The translations under genes were made by a program, and so were the position numbers. From IMG/VR virus record IMGVR_UViG_3300031963_000037, positions 45,380 through 109,379 of that record: a stretch of DNA of 64,000 nt; one strand, written 5' to 3'. The stretch's first letter is position 1, and every line of letters starts with the position of its first letter. The notes below the pieces were generated by a model, which was not told the DNA's origin, did no database searches, and was given only the letters and a program-made list of their open reading frames with translations. Below, piece after piece: positions 18,070 to 25,834 of the stretch. The stretch is from a virus.

Positions 18070-20225
18070 TGAAGAACCTAATAACTGAGACAGGTTTAAG
18101 AGATATTTCCGCATTAAGAAAAAGATACCCGAAGGCTGAAATATATTTCCACCAAGATTTAGATGGTGTAACTACTGCTATTGCGATGAAAAAATACCTT
18201 GAGAACAATGGTATTGATGTGGTAGATGTTCACGTAATACAATATGGGGAAAAAGAATTTGCGGTTAAGAAGAATGACGCTAAGGGTGATACCATGCCTG
18301 TTTTGGTTGACTTTGCTCATGGTAAACCAATGTTCGTTATCCACACGGACCATCATGACAAACAAATAGGTGCGGAAAAAGGTGCTTCGAAATCATTTAG
18401 ACAAGCACGTTCAAACGTGGAAACAATCTCACAAATAATTTCACCCAAAGATTTATTTCCCTCATCTGACGTTTTATTGATTAACACTGTTGACTCCGCA
18501 GATTTCGCTAGACAAGATATAAGTCCCGAGGAGGTAGTCAATTATCTTTTTAGATTAGATAAAGAAAAGCCGTTACAAAGAAACAAAATGTTATTGGGTT
18601 TCGTTATAAACAAACTCATTTTAGCATTCAAAAACAAGAAAGGATTTTTGGAGCGACTTGTAATGAATTCAGAACCATCTTTGATGAATATACTTAGTAA
18701 CATCAAAACATGGATGAAAGATACAAATGCACCAAAACCAGAAGAACTACAAAAACACGCACAAGATTATGCAAAACAAATGAAAGGATTTCCCCATGTT
18801 GAAGATAATATCATTTACCAATATGGTGGAGGTAGTATGGTTAAGCCTGGCTCTTATGACAGGTATACCCCATTTAGAAATAACCCTGAAGCAGACTTTC
18901 TCATCATGGCATGGCCGATGGGATTACTTCAAGTATCATGCAATCCTTTTAAAAAGGAAAGGAAGCTCAAAGGTGTTAATCTCGGAGAGATTGCTAAAGA
19001 GGTCATTGCAAAGTATGAAGCTCAACTCAAGGAAAGAAAAGTCCCGTTATCAACGATAAAATGGATTAGTGAAACAGGTGTTAACCCTGAAAGTGTTGGG
19101 TTTACATTCGAGGATTTTAATGCGGTTTATGGTGAAAAATTTGCAGAACAAGAAAGAGGAGAAGAGGCTTTGAATAGACTTAAAGAAATGATGTCAAAAC
19201 CATTTACATCATTAACAGATGAAGAAAAAAGTATCTTAGATAATATTAATGTAAGTGCTTGGGAATTAATCAACGCAAACTCTGGAGGTCACAAGTGTAT
19301 CACGAATATAAGTGGATTGAACTATCTTGGTAGGTCCAAAAGACCACCCGAAGGTCAATATAGATATGACCCTGAAAGAGAAGATGCACCATATGTAAAA
19401 TTTACAAAAATGTTGGCTTCAGATTTCTTCAGAAAGTTAAAGGAAAAAATTTCTCAATCTGAGTCAAAATTGGAGGAACAGTACAATCCCTCTTCGGGGG
19501 ACATTAGAGTACCAAGTTTATCAATTGCAAGACAGAAGGATGATTTTGTTTTTAAGTCACTTCAACCCATAGACAAAAATCAATCAGGTTTTTTTATGTT
19601 CTTTGTTTTTCCGAAATATAGACCTTCAATGACAGATTCTTGGATTGCTCGCATATTAGCATTCCACGGAAGAGCATTGGAGTGGGTAGAGGATTATTTA
19701 GGTTTGAATGAACAAGTTGGAAAGAGAGAAATCAAAATATATGCCACTGGACATGGAGGTTGTATTTTAGTTGACCATACAGGTATTGTAAAATTATATG
19801 AGTTTGGACCTTACGATAACGATGGAAACGGAAAGGTTTTGAAAACTGAAATGGGGAAAATTGCGACTATAGATTCACAAGGAAACTTCACAAATGCTGG
19901 TGATGTTGCAAGAACTTGTAAAGCCAAAACTTTCAAAGACGGTCCAAATCTAACAATGTGGACAAATGTTATGAGATTACCTAATTTCACAGACTCTGTG
20001 AACGAGGCTAGTAAACCAAGAAGTTACTCATTCATAGATTTGACAGAGGGTGGTGATTCGAATTGTGCAACCTTTGCAGTAGATGTTGCTAAAGCAGGTG
20101 GTATTTCAGATATTAGTATAGGTTCAACCACAATACCATTTTTTGGAACAGTGCCTGAGAAACCAAAAACAATATTTTTGAGAATGAGGTCAAGTAAATT
20201 TTTTGTGAGAGATTTCACAGTTTAG
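18069..20225 (+). CDS. DHH phosphoesterase fused to a papain-like (NlpC-like) C-terminal domain
   Basis: 718 aa. The first residues MKNLITETG carry the I-T-E tag. Residues 28-33 (HQDLDG), 81-85 (DFAHG), 92-97 (HTDHHD) and 139-146 (NTVDSADF) are the metal-binding motifs of the DHH superfamily (RecJ, nano-RNase, c-di-AMP phosphodiesterase). From about residue 555 comes GHGGCILVDHTG with YEFGPYD, and near 664 NCATFAVDVAK. This His-then-Cys order is that of circularly permuted papain-like/NlpC-P60 hydrolases. The middle region is unrecognised. The fusion suggests one protein acting on a nucleotide or nucleic acid and on peptidoglycan or another amide. Confidence 0.75.
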   Translation: MKNLITETGLRDISALRKRYPKAEIYFHQDLDGVTTAIAMKKYLENNGIDVVDVHVIQYGEKEFAVKKNDAKGDTMPVLVDFAHGKPMFVIHTDHHDKQIGAEKGASKSFRQARSNVETISQIISPKDLFPSSDVLLINTVDSADFARQDISPEEVVNYLFRLDKEKPLQRNKMLLGFVINKLILAFKNKKGFLERLVMNSEPSLMNILSNIKTWMKDTNAPKPEELQKHAQDYAKQMKGFPHVEDNIIYQYGGGSMVKPGSYDRYTPFRNNPEADFLIMAWPMGLLQVSCNPFKKERKLKGVNLGEIAKEVIAKYEAQLKERKVPLSTIKWISETGVNPESVGFTFEDFNAVYGEKFAEQERGEEALNRLKEMMSKPFTSLTDEEKSILDNINVSAWELINANSGGHKCITNISGLNYLGRSKRPPEGQYRYDPEREDAPYVKFTKMLASDFFRKLKEKISQSESKLEEQYNPSSGDIRVPSLSIARQKDDFVFKSLQPIDKNQSGFFMFFVFPKYRPSMTDSWIARILAFHGRALEWVEDYLGLNEQVGKREIKIYATGHGGCILVDHTGIVKLYEFGPYDNDGNGKVLKTEMGKIATIDSQGNFTNAGDVARTCKAKTFKDGPNLTMWTNVMRLPNFTDSVNEASKPRSYSFIDLTEGGDSNCATFAVDVAKAGGISDISIGSTTIPFFGTVPEKPKTIFLRMRSSKFFVRDFTV

Positions 20226-20569
20226 AAGATATATTCTACCGTATCTCCAGCTTCAATCCCTAACATTTCACAGGTCCCACCCTCGAGTTCTAATACGATA
20301 TTTCCATTTCCACAATAACTCGGACAAGGTTCCTCTAAACAAGGAGGACAGTCGTGATGTATATTGACAATAACATTATTTTTTATCATTATTATATCAA
20401 GTGGGATGATACAATTTTTCATCCAAAAACATTGTTTTTTACCACCCATTAAAAATAATAAACCATTGAATGAATCATCGAATTTTCTTCTCATCATCCC
20501 AATAGCTTGGGATTTTGGGTCAACCAATGTTTTAACATTAAAATAATTTTCATTAATTTCAACAATCAT
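20222..20569 (-). CDS. DUF192 family protein
   Basis: 115 aa from MIVEINENYFNVKTLVD; a longer frame would need a TTG start, and a TATTTAT box at 20581-20575 sits just upstream of this ATG. GMMRRKFDDSFNGLLFL, CFWMKNCIIPLDIIMI and IVLELEGGTCEMLGI follow the DUF192 consensus. An extra Cys-rich insert (CPPCLEEPCPSYC) could bind metal. Convergent with the DHH fusion, the stops overlapping. Confidence 0.85.
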   Translation of the reverse strand: MIVEINENYFNVKTLVDPKSQAIGMMRRKFDDSFNGLLFLMGGKKQCFWMKNCIIPLDIIMIKNNVIVNIHHDCPPCLEEPCPSYCGNGNIVLELEGGTCEMLGIEAGDTVEYIF

Positions 20570-20583
20570 ATTTAATAAATACA

Positions 20584-21003
20584 ATGAAACAACAAAGCTA
20601 TGTAGGAATTATGGTAAAATGTAAGGATAAAGTTTTACTATGTAAAAGAAACAATCTCGGTTCTTTCCCAGGTATGTGGTCGATTCCAGGTGGAAAACTC
20701 GAAGAAAATGAAACAACACAAGAAGGTGCCAAACGCGAATTTTTCGAAGAAACAGCGGTTAGTATCGATGACCAAGAAATTACTTTTATTGGACTCATTC
20801 CAAGACACACTCGTGACGGTAAAAAAGTTAAAGGGTTGATGTATGTGTATTTGTTAATTGTTGAAGAATGTATTGAACCAGATTTCGAGAAAGCCATTGA
20901 CGGAGAAGAACATACTGATTGGAAGTATTTCAGTTTCGATGAAATCCGTGCTGAAAACACAGGTGACTATATGTATAAATTAGCTGAAATTATTTTACAA
21001 TGA
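20584..21003 (+). CDS. Nudix hydrolase
   Basis: 139 aa. The Nudix box reads G-KLEEN-E-TTQEGAK-REFFEETAV, complete except for Ala in place of the last Gly. MutT-like length. It would hydrolyse a nucleoside diphosphate derivative (oxidised NTP, NAD-type or sugar nucleotide); the substrate cannot be predicted. It is divergent from DUF192, with starts only 15 bp apart, and its stop overlaps the next small gene (ATGA). Confidence 0.9.
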   Translation: MKQQSYVGIMVKCKDKVLLCKRNNLGSFPGMWSIPGGKLEENETTQEGAKREFFEETAVSIDDQEITFIGLIPRHTRDGKKVKGLMYVYLLIVEECIEPDFEKAIDGEEHTDWKYFSFDEIRAENTGDYMYKLAEIILQ

Positions 21004-21104
21004 TTGTATTAGGTTTAATTATGTTTGTCATCGTTATAGGAATCATAGGATGGTTCGATATGATGAGACAACTCAGAAGAATGGTTGACGATTTGGACCA
21101 CTAA
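21000..21104 (+). CDS. 34-residue membrane peptide
   Basis: ATGA overlap with the Nudix stop. MIVLGLIMFVIVIGIIGWFD forms one transmembrane helix, followed by a charged tail (MMRQLRRMVDDLDH). Too short for most callers. Function unknown. Confidence 0.6.
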   Translation: MIVLGLIMFVIVIGIIGWFDMMRQLRRMVDDLDH

Positions 21105-21223
21105 AAAAAAATATTTTTTCTTAGGGTTACTTTTTGAACTTTTCGGAATATTTATATGTTCATGTCCGAGAGGACGAACACCCCAAACACTCGAGATGAA
21201 TAAAAGAGTAATCTCGAAATAAT

Positions 21224-21273
21224 AGTCCCACGAATTTGGTTATTTGAGAAAATCTCCGTATATTTGTGGGACT
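21224..21273 (+). repeat. Inverted repeat bracketing a promoter
   Basis: AGTCCCAC at 21224-21231 and GTGGGACT at 21266-21273 are perfect inverted copies flanking the promoter at 21236-21266; a T-rich stretch follows. It could be an operator or a terminator-like hairpin. Confidence 0.5.
21236..21266 (+). promoter_or_regulatory. Bacteroidota-type promoter ahead of the tRNA-like region
   Basis: TTG, 20 nt, TATATTTG. It would start an RNA about 40 nt before the first folded element at 21311. Confidence 0.6.
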
Positions 21274-21310
21274 TCTTTTTCAAAACAACATAGTTCTTAA
21301 AAATATTGAA

Positions 21311-21382
21311 ATGATGACTCCTGCTGGTTCAACCAGCGCATGACGTGGATAGGTGACCGAGGGGTAAGTAGGAGTTAATCAT
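21311..21382 (+). ncRNA. Structured RNA element of unknown class
   Basis: ATGAT-ACTCCT pairs with AGGAGT-ATCAT (11 bp with a small bulge), enclosing a perfect GCTGG/CCAGC hairpin with loop TTCAA and about 30 unpaired bases. It has the size of a tRNA but not its cloverleaf. It lies directly before the tRNA-Met-like sequence. Confidence 0.45.
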
Positions 21383-21386
21383 TATA

Positions 21387-21462
21387 TTGCGGGCGGGGGG
21401 CAAGGTGTTCCATGGGTCTCATAAGCCCACTTAGCTTGGTTCGATTCCAAGGCGACGCAACA
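21387..21462 (+). tRNA. tRNA-Met-like (anticodon CAT), degenerate acceptor stem
   Basis: The T arm (CTTGG, TTCGATT, CCAAG) is perfect. The anticodon arm TGGGT-CTCATAA-GCCCA gives anticodon CAT at 21420-21422, and a D arm with GG in the loop can be drawn. The acceptor pairs only TTGCG/CGCAA, with mismatches below, and no CCA is encoded. It may be a diverged phage tRNA (Met, or Ile after lysidine modification), a pseudo-tRNA, or a tRNA mimic. Confidence 0.5.
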
Positions 21463-21472
21463 AAAAAAAGAT

Positions 21473-21503
21473 TTGAGAGTTTAAAAAAACCTTCTTATCT
21501 TTG
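21473..21503 (+). promoter_or_regulatory. Bacteroidota-type promoter (upstream of a pair)
   Basis: TTG, 20 nt, TATCTTTG, a consensus match. The flanking sequence (AAAGATTTGAGAGTT) is nearly repeated at the second promoter, pointing to a duplication. Confidence 0.7.
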
Positions 21504-21526
21504 TAAAACACACGATGAGAGTCGTA

Positions 21527-21538
21527 TGTTCTTTGACA
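21527..21538 (+). promoter_or_regulatory. boxA-like antitermination motif
   Basis: TGTTCTTTGACA matches the bacterial rRNA boxA (TGYTCTTTRA). It sits about 20 nt into the transcript, after a small ACGA/TCGT hairpin at 21512-21524, a boxB-boxA-like order. A weaker copy (AGTTCTTTGAA) lies at 21732-21742. Confidence 0.55.
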
Positions 21539-21621
21539 AAGACTGAATTTGAACCTGTCCCATTAAGAGTGGGGGGTATTAGAATCGAATCAGAAAAAGT
21601 CAAAAAAAGTTTCAAAAAGAT

Positions 21622-21652
21622 TTGACAGTTCCAAAAACGTGTCTTAACTTTG
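21622..21652 (+). promoter_or_regulatory. Bacteroidota-type promoter for the large ncRNA
   Basis: TTG, 20 nt, TAACTTTG. The predicted start is near 21657, just ahead of the first strong helix of the structured region. Confidence 0.7.
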
Positions 21653-21656
21653 TGAA

Positions 21657-22655
21657 ACAATTGAAGGGGAGGAGTTGTAAGTGTTCCAACTTCGGATGGT
21701 CGTCAAGATTCTTCTTCCCTTTAAATTTGAAAGTTCTTTGAATTAAGATATTATCTTCACAGTTAGTTGATGATGAAACCTTCGGGTTTATTCTGAGACA
21801 TTCTGTTCAAGATATTGGCCGCCTATGGTCATTAAATAAACTATGAAAATAGTATAAAGTGGAACTCCCTGGTTTGGGAGGTCTGCGGTTTCCGAAAGGG
21901 AACTCGAGTAGGCAATCAGGATATTATCTGACCTTTAGTACTGAGGGTGACACTGTAGGGAACGTGGTTGGGTAATCAAGCGATACGGGTCGTTTGATTG
22001 AGGTGGGAACACCAATAAGAATAACCTGAAGGATTAATGTAAGAAACTATGGCATCCACCATAGTAATTGCGTGATTCAATATTAGAGTTGGCTTAACAC
22101 CGAACAAGGTAAGTTTCATAACAGGTGGTGCTGATGGAACCTTAACTTTCTCTCTACCAAGAGGTTAGTTATGAAGTTGACTCAAAATATGGAGGTCGGG
22201 AGACTTCAGAGAGTAGCTTAGTATCGTGTCGTCCAAAAGATGGCATGGCTTCAGACGGGCCGCTACTTTCATCATCCGTAAACCAACTTTGTTAATTAAG
22301 GTTTAACAAACTCAAAATTAAACAAGGAAAAGTGCTCGTCAGTTGTGTGCGACAGGTCACTACATAGTTAAGAGATGTTCTTAGCCTTGAAGGGTCCCAA
22401 GCCCGACAGGATTTTCTTGAAAGTTCTCTAATCCCGCAAGGATTAATTGGGGTGGCAACCTCGAAGAGTGATGAGTAACGAGAGAGTGGTACACAACTTA
22501 AGGATTGGTTAATCTAATTGACCGTGACTGAGGATTACTTCTCAAAAGGAAGTGGAAACGAAGGGAAATCATAATCCTTCCAAAGATTCTCACCAAAACT
22601 TGTATTCTCAGAGTTTTTTGCCAACCCCGTCAGTTTCTACTGGTGGGGTTTTTTG
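21657..22655 (+). ncRNA. Large structured non-coding RNA, about 1 kb
   Basis: No convincing gene on either strand. It runs from a consensus promoter to a strong terminator. Helices read by eye: 21664-21674 with 21711-21721 (11 bp), 21776-21789 (UUCG loop), 21865-21880, 21887-21904 (GAAA loop), 21974-21999 (10 bp), 22002-22013 (GGAA loop), 22036-22055 (7 bp), 22143-22171, 22192-22207 (GGGA loop), 22212-22217 with 22262-22267, 22429-22445 and 22507-22523. The density of GNRA/UUCG-capped stems is that of an ornate folded RNA. Size, phage context and tRNA-like neighbour recall GOLLD/ROOL-type RNAs, but I cannot confirm homology. Confidence 0.7.
22624..22655 (+). terminator. Strong intrinsic terminator of the large RNA
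   Basis: ACCCCGTCAGT and ACTGGTGGGGT form an 11-bp stem with a TTCT loop, followed by T6 and a second T-run. Its polarity shows a plus-strand transcript over the gene-free region. Confidence 0.9.
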
Positions 22656-22660
22656 TTTTT

Positions 22661-24796
22661 TTAACAACCGTAGCTATCAGTTATTGAACCATTCGTTGCG
22701 ATTCTATACCAATCGGAGGAACCTAAAGTGTTGTTGGTATAATACAAGTCATTACCATTGTATGGTGTTGTTAGGTTTGAATCTGAATAAAATTTGGTAA
22801 TTGTATACCAACTTGATTCTGCGGCATATAAGGTCTGAGTTAAAACAACAGGATTACAATCTATCGATACAAAAGTTTGTCCTGAGGTAACTGAATAAGG
22901 GTAAAATACAAATGATTGCGTAGGTGTTTGAGATGGTGTTACAGACTGTGTAACTGTTGGTTCTGTTTGTGTTGGTGTAGGAGTTTGAGTTACAGAGGCC
23001 GTCGGAGTCTGTGTAAGCGTTGGTGTAGGTGAGTTGGTAGTTGTTGGTGAGTTAGTTGGTGTACTAGTAGTTGTTGGAGTTGGAGTATTAGAAGCGGTCA
23101 ATGTTGGTGTGTTAGTAGTTGTTGGAGTTGGAGTATTAGAGGCTGTCAATGTTGGTGTGGGTGTCGGACACGCACAAGGTGAATTATAATACAAATTATT
23201 GAACTCACCTGAAATAACAGTTACTGAACCATATTCTATACAACCCTCGGGTGCACCCCAAGAATCAACACCAGCTTCAACGCTCAGGATATTTACTTCT
23301 CCACTACAACAATCTGTGTAACTGAAAAAAGTTTCAGTTAATGTTACATCGAAATAAATTTTTTGATAACAATCGGCAAGTCTCGTTTGTGTTGGTGTAG
23401 GAGTAAGTGTGCCTGTGACTGTCGGACTGGTTGTTGGTGTTGGTGTAGAGGTCGAGGTCGATGTAGGAGTTAATGTAGGAGTTGAGGTCAATGTAGGGGT
23501 TAGAGATGGTGTCGTGGTCGGTGTTGGTGTTGAGGTCGGGTTTATTGTAGGAGTTGGGGATGGTGTTGGACAAAGTCCCTGACAACACTCACAACTATCG
23601 AAACATTCTAAAACATCATTCGAATTCACGACAACCGAAGGGCTTACATTATCAAAACATTGAGGAACTCCCCCACATTCAGTATGAGGTGCCTCATCAC
23701 AATAACCGTAAATTACAGAACAACTGTCGGTTAAATTTGGATTCGACGAACGGAAATATCTCAAGAAAGATGGGTCCCCACATAGAAGAGCTGAATAATA
23801 GTAAACAGGAGGGGTCTGTGTAGGTGTTTGAGTGTTGGTAGGTGTTTGAGTGTTGGTAGGTGTTTGAGTGTTAGTTGGCGTTGGAGTCGGGGTAGAGGTG
23901 TTGGTAGGTGTTTGAGTGTTAGTTGGCGTTGGAGTTTGTGTAGAAGTATTTGTTGGTGTTTGAGTGTTGGTTGGTGTTTGTGTAACGGTCGATGTTGGAG
24001 TTGGGGTAGTGCAGTTGGTTATGTTTCCTGGAGGAGATTTCAATACCATCCAAACATCTTGAGCGAAGGGAATTTGGGATGGTTCAAATAAATAAATCGA
24101 AATACCATCTATAGAACAACCAGAAAATAATAAGTCCCAAATTCTAGGTATTGAATTGATGTTACAAGGGTCCTCTCCAGGTCCGAAACAGGTTTCAGGG
24201 TAAATAATGTAATAGTAATTCAATCTATTGTCAGATAAGTCCCTCACTCTATATTGGATAGCCAAAGAAGGAGAAGAGATATAAACAGTTCCTGCTAAGT
24301 TATAATTGGGACACTCACCAACTTGAAAATTCGTTACTAAATTTGTCCAAGGAATACCGTTGAACACTGTTGGGTCGATGTAAGGAGGATTGTATGTTGC
24401 AATTCTATAATCTATATTAACGTTGGGTGGTAAGGCATATTCACTTGAAATTCTTAAAGTGACTGGAAACGGATATGGGTATTCATATACATAACAAGAT
24501 TCGGTGTTGACATTCACAACATCCCCCAAAGAATATGTCTGTATCATGTTTAATATATCTCCGTCATCTTGACTAACTAAATTCTCAGAAAAGTAATTTG
24601 GAATTTGTATTGATGATGGAACAGCCCAAATCCTTTTGGATTGTTGAGGTAGTATTTCGTCTTGGTAAACCCACTGAAAATTCGAACTCTTCTGATAATT
24701 TATTGTTATGACAGAGTCAGTAGGATTGGAAAAAGAAATTTTCTCAGTTTTTTTTACAATTCTTTGTTGACCAATAATTATAACGGGATTTGACAT
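22661..24796 (-). CDS. Mucin-like Thr/Pro-rich virion protein
   Basis: 711 aa from MSNPVIIIGQQRIVKK; the ATG at 24823 is rejected because a TATTTAT box lies at 24809-24803. Residues 1 to about 270 are a beta-rich head domain. Three low-complexity linkers of TPTPT/TQTPTNT repeats then alternate with Cys-rich domains, one with DSCECCQGLC, and with a C-terminal beta domain ending SYGC. The architecture suggests an extended, Cys-stabilised fibre or baseplate protein whose Thr/Ser linkers could be O-glycosylated. No signal peptide, consistent with a virion protein. Confidence 0.75.
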   Translation of the reverse strand: MSNPVIIIGQQRIVKKTEKISFSNPTDSVITINYQKSSNFQWVYQDEILPQQSKRIWAVPSSIQIPNYFSENLVSQDDGDILNMIQTYSLGDVVNVNTESCYVYEYPYPFPVTLRISSEYALPPNVNIDYRIATYNPPYIDPTVFNGIPWTNLVTNFQVGECPNYNLAGTVYISSPSLAIQYRVRDLSDNRLNYYYIIYPETCFGPGEDPCNINSIPRIWDLLFSGCSIDGISIYLFEPSQIPFAQDVWMVLKSPPGNITNCTTPTPTSTVTQTPTNTQTPTNTSTQTPTPTNTQTPTNTSTPTPTPTNTQTPTNTQTPTNTQTPTQTPPVYYYSALLCGDPSFLRYFRSSNPNLTDSCSVIYGYCDEAPHTECGGVPQCFDNVSPSVVVNSNDVLECFDSCECCQGLCPTPSPTPTINPTSTPTPTTTPSLTPTLTSTPTLTPTSTSTSTPTPTTSPTVTGTLTPTPTQTRLADCYQKIYFDVTLTETFFSYTDCCSGEVNILSVEAGVDSWGAPEGCIEYGSVTVISGEFNNLYYNSPCACPTPTPTLTASNTPTPTTTNTPTLTASNTPTPTTTSTPTNSPTTTNSPTPTLTQTPTASVTQTPTPTQTEPTVTQSVTPSQTPTQSFVFYPYSVTSGQTFVSIDCNPVVLTQTLYAAESSWYTITKFYSDSNLTTPYNGNDLYYTNNTLGSSDWYRIATNGSITDSYGC

Positions 24797-24802
24797 ACTT
24801 AG

Positions 24803-24809
24803 ATAAATA
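24803..24809 (-). promoter_or_regulatory. TATTTAT box, candidate late promoter
   Basis: Minus-strand copy six bases upstream of the ATG at 24796. Confidence 0.45.
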
Positions 24810-24859
24810 CAAACAAGTTTCATTCAGGATTGAAAAACGGAGCCAAAATGTAATTTTTT

Positions 24860-24889
24860 TTGGTAATTGAATTTAAAAGTTTATCTTTG
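24860..24889 (+). promoter_or_regulatory. Bacteroidota-type promoter
   Basis: TTG, 19 nt, TATCTTTG, 15 nt before the ATG at 24905. Confidence 0.7.
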
Positions 24890-24904
24890 TAGAAATTAAA
24901 GAAT

Positions 24905-25186
24905 ATGAACATGTCAGGTCTCAACATCAAAATTCTACATGAAACTTTCGGAACCCTTTTGGATGAAACTTTTGTTAATCAAATTCAGTTCAAACTTTTT
25001 CTTAAAATGGTTCAAAGTTCAATTGAGATGAAAACTGATTTAACCTTCTTCAATGGTGTGGATTTCTTGGTTCATATCCCACACAAACATTTGGTTAATT
25101 CAATTGTTATGACTAAACTTGATTTCTATTCTTTAACTGACCATCTTATTAATAAATCTAAAATCGAAGCGGAGGTAACAAAATGA
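24905..25186 (+). CDS. Hypothetical protein
   Basis: 93 aa (MNMSGLNIKILHETFGTLLD); Met3 is an equally good start. Mixed alpha/beta by eye, with no recognised motif. First gene of a three-gene operon (ATGA overlaps) driven by a consensus host-type promoter, so probably early. Confidence 0.65.
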   Translation: MNMSGLNIKILHETFGTLLDETFVNQIQFKLFLKMVQSSIEMKTDLTFFNGVDFLVHIPHKHLVNSIVMTKLDFYSLTDHLINKSKIEAEVTK

Positions 25187-25467
25187 AATTCAGTGATTTA
25201 GTAAAAATAGTAGCAGTTGGTGCCTTGGTTTATGGTGCCTATAAATTGGGTGAGAAAAAAGGGCAAAAAAGCTCCTTACCTTACACACCTGCAGATGAAC
25301 CTATGGGTGACATACAGGACGCCGAAGTGGTTCAAGAGAAAAGTGAATCTGATTTTATACAGGAACTCATAGATTCGTTAAGGAAAAAACCAAATAAAAC
25401 CGCAAAGGATAAGAACACATTAGAACTTTTAGAAATCAAATTAAGACAATTACTCAAAGGATTATGA
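25183..25467 (+). CDS. Membrane-anchored small protein
   Basis: 94 aa. One N-terminal transmembrane helix (LVKIVAVGALVYGAYKLG), then a soluble acidic/basic region with a predicted helix (EKSESDFIQELIDSLRKKP). Second gene of the operon, overlapping both neighbours by 4 bp. Unknown function. Confidence 0.65.
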   Translation: MKFSDLVKIVAVGALVYGAYKLGEKKGQKSSLPYTPADEPMGDIQDAEVVQEKSESDFIQELIDSLRKKPNKTAKDKNTLELLEIKLRQLLKGL

Positions 25468-25763
25468 TAACGATTGAAAATATTATAGAACACTCCAAAC
25501 CCCATAGAAATATGGTTGAGGGTGCACGTCAGACATATATGACTGATGGAAAAATTGGACTCTCAATTGTTGGGGGTGCTCAAGGGTTGTATGGTGATTT
25601 CAAAGATGATTTCGAAATTGCAATTATGGACAGTGAGACTGGTGATTTCGTGACAAAATATTACTTACCTGAAGCTAACGATGATGTTGTTGGATATTTA
25701 AGTTCTGAGGCTCTTACCTCTTTAGCCAACACATTATTTCCAAAAGGTTTCCAAGTTCGTTAA
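25464..25763 (+). CDS. Hypothetical protein
   Basis: 99 aa, compact alpha/beta (SIVGGAQGLYGDFKDDFEIAIMD). Small proteins of this type recur in T4-like phages but I cannot name the family. Last gene before a strong terminator. Confidence 0.65.
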   Translation: MITIENIIEHSKPHRNMVEGARQTYMTDGKIGLSIVGGAQGLYGDFKDDFEIAIMDSETGDFVTKYYLPEANDDVVGYLSSEALTSLANTLFPKGFQVR

Positions 25764-25805
25764 ACTTGGTGGTGGAGTGGCTGGCAAAACCGTTCAGCCC
25801 CTATT

Positions 25806-25834
25806 GGGAGACTTCGGTCTCCCCTTTTTTTTTT
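25806..25834 (+). terminator. Intrinsic terminator with UUCG loop
   Basis: GGGAGAC-TTCG-GTCTCCC followed by ten T. A second stem, GGCTG/CAGCC, lies just upstream. Confidence 0.9.

Noticed and set aside
21540-21600. A second tRNA around the CCCA-TTAAGAG-TGGG stem (anticodon AAG).
   Set aside because: No D, T or acceptor arms can be formed around it.
21657-22655. Group I or II intron, or an rRNA fragment.
   Set aside because: No split gene on either side, no rRNA core motif that I recognise, and a dedicated promoter and terminator instead.
22552-22800. Plus-strand frame overlapping the ncRNA end and the mucin-like gene.
   Set aside because: It crosses the strong terminator and has no protein-like composition or start signal.
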